DNA from: a bacterium
Lineage (GTDB): Bacteria > Auribacterota > UBA3054
DNA: 18,206 nucleotides
Assembly: GCA_017444325.1 (NCBI GenBank)
Contig: JAFSWV010000073.1
Location: 1 to 18,206, forward strand
Direction: 5' to 3'
Of the stretch, positions 14,939 to 18,206 are shown piece after piece (the stretch's first letter is position 1; each line of letters opens with the position of its first letter). Under the pieces are notes generated by a model. It did no database searches. It saw only the letters and a list, made by a program, of their open reading frames with translations, and was not told where the DNA came from. Made by a program: the position numbers and the translations under genes.

Positions 14939-16426
14939 CTAACTTCTAACATTAGAAGCAGAAGGTTTATTATTGTTTCGAGCATCAATCAATATAACAT
15001 CTGGACATCCTATAATATTGAGATCATTCAGTACTTTTGTAACCTTCTCATATTCTGCATCTGTAAAATATAGAATTGCCTTTATTGCCCGATCTGTTTC
15101 TGATGCGGTTTTATATACGTCAACCTGTTTTTCCAGGTTTTGTTTCAATTTGCTATTCGATGCCAATTTGAATTCAACCAGCGTAGAATTCTTCTTTCCA
15201 TAGGAGATTTTGTAATCTACTGGCCCCCTGCCGTTGTTAACTTCCCTGTTTACATCAAGTGGCGTTCCATACCATGTCAATCGAAACATCACCTGAAGAT
15301 CGCTTTCCCTTTTCACAGGTTTCCCATTTACGTAGAAAAAACGATATCCATCTTGATCTTCTATGACTTGCTTCAGATACTTAACTCGCCGTAAGGATTC
15401 TTCATGCGCATCTGGAACGGTTTCATAAAACCCTGTCTTATTTTTCAGAAGATCAACCAACCCTGTTAATTGTGTCTGAAACATCAACTCAACCTCAGAA
15501 ACTTGTTCCTTACTTACAGAAGTTGCCTCCTTCTCATGGTCCTCTTTGTACTTTACGTAATAATCTATAAGTTCTGGATGCTTAAGAAGCAGTATCTCGG
15601 CAGCTCGATCTTTTTCTGTTTTTGTTGGGTATTTATCACCCGTCCCCAAAATGCTAGAAAGATATTGGTCTAACTCAAATCGCAGCGTTTCGTCATCTAC
15701 AGAAGGTGCTATTGTCTGCAAATTTCGAAGCATATCGGAACGATTTATAAAAGTGTCGTCTCTGGTCAGTATACACTTCGGCGTAAGAAGCACATAATCG
15801 TTCTCAAAGTACGGGAGATAATATTTTTGTGGGACCCATGTCCTTGTTTCATAGTTGAAATAAACTTTGGGAATCGTGAGATCCTTGCATTGTGAAGGAT
15901 CCAAGTTTTCACGAGCAAATTTCTCTGTATATGTTAAAAGATATTTTTTGGCAAAATTAGTGGTAAAGTCGCTAATTTTGTCCCTTCCAACATTGGAACT
16001 AATCAGACACAACTTCTCCATATGGGGTGCTTTCGTTATGGTCTCCTTGCCAAATGATTTAAATATGGACCCAAGTCCACGATGTAGCCCATAAGCAAAA
16101 TCACGACCGAGACCGCGACCTGCGTGTCCATCAAGACTGAAACCAAGCCATGTTTGTTTTACTTCAGAGAAGAGATACCATGCTTTAAGCATCCCCGCCG
16201 TAGGCTCTTTGTTCCCTTCAGATTGGATCTGCAAGAACTTGAGATAACTGATCATCTCATCGTGAATCGCCCTTAACTGTTCATCTTCGCTGTTGAAAAG
16301 CAAAAACGGGTCAATGAATAACGGAAGGTCATTAATAAGAGATATGTTGACGGCTCCATAAGCTTCAATAACATCTTCCGAGATATCAAAAAAATCGGAG
16401 AAGTATATATTTACACCATTTTTCAT
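14939..16426 (-). CDS. PD-(D/E)XK nuclease-fold protein with unrecognised N-terminal domain
   Basis: I do not recognise this 495-residue protein as a named family. The C-terminal third carries a PD-(D/E)XK nuclease pattern: a leading acidic helix (RESDLQVMF, E374), the metal-binding Asp404 in GRGPVDYKIS, VEFK with E418 and K420, and a following QVDVY helix (Q434, Y438), as in restriction-like nucleases. Residues 1-260 form a separate region with a conserved look (LPLFIDPFLLF at 34-44, SNVGRDKISDFTT at 144-156) but no motif I can name. Residues 260-350 are charged and helical. The start at 16426 lacks a clear Shine-Dalgarno; a nearby ATG at 16419 is in a different frame. It lies 86 bp downstream of the CD-NTase and points the same way, so it could be part of that defence module or an independent nuclease in the island. 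Confidence 0.85.
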   Translation of the reverse strand: MKNGVNIYFSDFFDISEDVIEAYGAVNISLINDLPLFIDPFLLFNSEDEQLRAIHDEMISYLKFLQIQSEGNKEPTAGMLKAWYLFSEVKQTWLGFSLDGHAGRGLGRDFAYGLHRGLGSIFKSFGKETITKAPHMEKLCLISSNVGRDKISDFTTNFAKKYLLTYTEKFARENLDPSQCKDLTIPKVYFNYETRTWVPQKYYLPYFENDYVLLTPKCILTRDDTFINRSDMLRNLQTIAPSVDDETLRFELDQYLSSILGTGDKYPTKTEKDRAAEILLLKHPELIDYYVKYKEDHEKEATSVSKEQVSEVELMFQTQLTGLVDLLKNKTGFYETVPDAHEESLRRVKYLKQVIEDQDGYRFFYVNGKPVKRESDLQVMFRLTWYGTPLDVNREVNNGRGPVDYKISYGKKNSTLVEFKLASNSKLKQNLEKQVDVYKTASETDRAIKAILYFTDAEYEKVTKVLNDLNIIGCPDVILIDARNNNKPSASNVRS

Positions 16427-16512
16427 AATTCAAAGGGGTGTGGACAAACCCTGAACTGTTAAAATTGTTAATAATTTGATGAGCTGTCTTTTAATCTCGC
16501 GTTATTACGTTC

Positions 16513-17319
16513 TCAATCGATCATTTTTCTGAGAACTTTTTCTAGTGTTTCGTCGTTATCCGAGAAATCAATTCTCGTATAACTACCAGGAGCAAAAATG
16601 TATTTTTGATTTTTATAATTATTTAAATAGTAGTTGTATAAATGGTTTTCGTAGTCGCCATGCTTGCTTGTTGTTGTATCCGAGATATTAGGCCAACTCC
16701 AATCTTCTATAGCTTTATAAACAAAACTATCAATTACAATTCCTGATAATTTATAGCTACTAAAATTTTTATTTCGAATAAATCGCATGTGTTGACACGT
16801 ATCAAACAACAAACCATTACTAGAAATGTTTTTGTCTTTCATAACCTTCTGCTCGGTAAGAGGATTTGTTGAAAGCCAATTCCCGCCCATGTTTGTGTCT
16901 GGATATCTGAATATGATGTTACCCAATCCATCGTTTTGTGAGAATGCAGGCAAAACTTCAAACTTAATATTATCGCTAAAATTGACTTTAACAACTTGTC
17001 CATCTGCACGAATATCTGTATTAGGGTACGTGTTCTGTATAGCATCTTTTACTGCCTGAAGGAGACGAGATTGCCCGTTGCCTTTATAACGATCAAAACG
17101 ATAGTATTCATCCCTTGGTAGATCTACTAAAACGTCAACATCACTCGTGCTAATCGCTGTTCCCCGGCCATAAGAACCAACAAAAATACTATGATGTTGG
17201 TCGTCATGAATGTTCCAGAATTCTTGATTTATTGCTCTTGTAATGGCGTTAAGTCTTGTTGTTATTGCATTACAAGTTTCAACAGGAATGGGTTGGCCGC
17301 TTTTTATTACACAATTCAT
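16513..17319 (-). CDS. CD-NTase (SMODS family cyclic-oligonucleotide synthase)
   Basis: This 268-residue enzyme belongs to the cGAS/DncV-like nucleotidyltransferases, which make a cyclic di- or trinucleotide signal on phage infection in CBASS defence. The active-site loop is GSYGRGT (48-54), followed by the metal-binding pair D60 and D62 in TSDVDVLVDLP. The third carboxylate is probably E121 in KFEVLPAF. This order and spacing fit the SMODS clade. The C-terminal helical domain ends with a YIFAPGSYTRIDFSDND segment. The start codon overlaps the stop of the upstream 2TM gene by ATGA, so synthase and effector are coupled. No ubiquitin-like, TRIP13 or HORMA genes are seen, which fits a minimal type I CBASS. 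The product nucleotide cannot be read from sequence. Confidence 0.88.
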   Translation of the reverse strand: MNCVIKSGQPIPVETCNAITTRLNAITRAINQEFWNIHDDQHHSIFVGSYGRGTAISTSDVDVLVDLPRDEYYRFDRYKGNGQSRLLQAVKDAIQNTYPNTDIRADGQVVKVNFSDNIKFEVLPAFSQNDGLGNIIFRYPDTNMGGNWLSTNPLTEQKVMKDKNISSNGLLFDTCQHMRFIRNKNFSSYKLSGIVIDSFVYKAIEDWSWPNISDTTTSKHGDYENHLYNYYLNNYKNQKYIFAPGSYTRIDFSDNDETLEKVLRKMID

Positions 17320-17885
17320 TTTATTTTTCTCAAATTATATGGGAGATAAGAATCAATTTCTTCGTCAGTAAAAGTATTGTCTCTTTTTTTGTCAAGAGCT
17401 ATTTCGGCCTCTGCAACGGCTTCGTCTGTTGTTTGTGGAGACTCCATGTATATTTTATTTGCCTTATTCATTAGTTTGTTATAACTTTCTTCTATTTCAA
17501 TAGATGTTTTGCTCCTTAATTTAATTGATGCAATAAGACTCTTAATTTCATTTCTAACAATTAATAGCATGTTCGCAGCTGTTTTGTGCGACTTAATTAA
17601 ATTGCTGAAATTATAGGATTTTAAATAAATAGTAAAAAAGATTGTTAAGCAGGATAATATAAGCGAAGCTATGAGCGATAATAGTTTCATTGATGGACAA
17701 TCGCTGAACAAACCAAGCAAAATTCCTATAGATGTCAATGAACAACACGCAATATTCCATTTTTCCATGCGTTCATACTTTTTGTGATATATATCCGCTT
17801 GTTTTTCTTGAATTTTGTGTGACCATACAGCACTTGCAAACATATCGCGAACAGCATCTTCTAGAATGTCATATTGATCGGGCAT
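17316..17885 (-). CDS. SLATT-domain 2TM effector protein
   Basis: This 189-residue membrane protein matches the SLATT family (SMODS- and SLOG-associating 2TM effectors). It has an N-terminal amphipathic helix (about 10-42), two close transmembrane segments (about 43-61 and 66-88) and a long cytosolic helical tail. The family ending is present: ESPQTTDEAVAEAEIALDKK (148-167) followed by DEEIDSYLPYNLRK. SLATT proteins next to CD-NTases are thought to open or disrupt the membrane when they sense the nucleotide signal, killing the infected cell; this is family knowledge, not shown here. The start has GGAAG 6 nt upstream. It lies 63 bp after hsdS and overlaps the synthase gene by 4 bp. Confidence 0.85.
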   Translation of the reverse strand: MPDQYDILEDAVRDMFASAVWSHKIQEKQADIYHKKYERMEKWNIACCSLTSIGILLGLFSDCPSMKLLSLIASLILSCLTIFFTIYLKSYNFSNLIKSHKTAANMLLIVRNEIKSLIASIKLRSKTSIEIEESYNKLMNKANKIYMESPQTTDEAVAEAEIALDKKRDNTFTDEEIDSYLPYNLRKIK

Positions 17886-17948
17886 ATAAACTTCCTTTTT
17901 TTATTGCGTTATTGAATTTGAAATTTGTTTGATTAATGTTATTTTTTA

Positions 17949-18206
17949 TTAAACATTAAAATAAGCTTTAACTTTTTCACAATACGGTAACAGTTCTCTT
18001 ATCTTGGCAACAATACGATGTTGCTCTTTGATAGGGGGGAGAGGAAAAGCGAGTCCCCTTACTGTGTCTCTGTCAATTCCTGGTATCATACTTTTAGCTT
18101 TTCTTTGCAGATTTGATATGCTTATTTCTATAAAATATCGTAAGTACTCTTTATCTATACTTATCTCTGTTATAGCCATTATTTGTCTTGCTATATGAGC
18201 TTCTGA
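17949..18206 (-). CDS. hsdS: Type I restriction specificity subunit, C-terminal fragment (hsdS)
   Basis: The gene runs off the window end; 85 C-terminal residues are visible with no stop up to position 18206. The ending carries a classic HsdS signature: IPGIDRDTVRGLAFPLPP followed by IKEQHRIVAKI, the close of the second target-recognition domain and the conserved spacer helix that binds HsdM. HsdS chooses the DNA sequence that the complex methylates or cuts. The start is outside the window; an internal Met at 18177-18179 is not the start because the frame stays open before it with family-like residues. The methylase (hsdM) and motor (hsdR) subunits should lie beyond the window or elsewhere in the island. 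Confidence 0.9.
   Translation of the reverse strand, partial: SEAHIARQIMAITEISIDKEYLRYFIEISISNLQRKAKSMIPGIDRDTVRGLAFPLPPIKEQHRIVAKIRELLPYCEKVKAYFNV

Noticed and set aside
1..18206. tRNA, rRNA, insertion sequence or integrase genes
   Set aside because: I saw no cloverleaf, rRNA-like stretch, transposase motif or terminal inverted repeat pair on either strand.

Overview
The window looks like chromosomal DNA from an uncultured or gut-type member of the PVC superphylum (Kiritimatiellae, Lentisphaerae or Verrucomicrobia). The clues are a secreted beta-helix-like protein ending in a PEP-CTERM tail (VPEP, a hydrophobic stretch, then RRK), lipoproteins with LFGC lipoboxes and an RND efflux pair that implies an outer membrane. 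No rRNA or tRNA is present, so the placement is inference.

Layout. (1) 1-2620, plus strand: a leader with a hairpin, then an 809-residue secreted PEP-CTERM protein made of two tandem copies of a Gly-rich repeat unit, closed by a clear terminator. (2) 2624-3867, plus strand: a perfect 18-bp inverted repeat followed by a stand-alone AAA_14/DUF4143 ATPase, visibly poorer in GC than its neighbours. (3) 13049 down to 3875, minus strand: a tightly packed six-gene run in transcription order: lipoprotein RND adaptor, RND permease, YchF-like protein without a P-loop, 790-residue secreted protein, CE4 polysaccharide deacetylase lipoprotein, TrmH-type RNA methyltransferase. Gaps are 11, 14, 25, -4 and 3 bp. 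(4) 13541-13126, minus strand: a small DUF3892-like gene with its own terminator. (5) 18206 down to 13643, minus strand: an AT-rich defence island with the 3' end of a type I restriction specificity subunit (hsdS), a two-gene CBASS-like module (2TM SLATT effector plus CD-NTase, overlapping by ATGA), a 495-residue protein with a C-terminal PD-(D/E)XK nuclease fold and an unrecognised N-terminal region, and a RhuM-family protein.

How the genes may work together. The six-gene run reads as an envelope module: adaptor and permease span the periplasm, and the secreted protein and deacetylase are exported. The YchF-like and TrmH proteins are cytosolic translation- or RNA-related passengers. The permease is odd because all five classical proton-relay positions are replaced, and the YchF-like protein is odd because its nucleotide-binding core is missing. 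The defence island pairs DNA-level restriction (type I R-M, extending past the window end) with cyclic-nucleotide signalling and a membrane effector. The PD-(D/E)XK protein beside the CD-NTase is the best candidate here for an undescribed component. Composition changes from GC-rich to AT-rich near 13545, which suggests the island was acquired horizontally.
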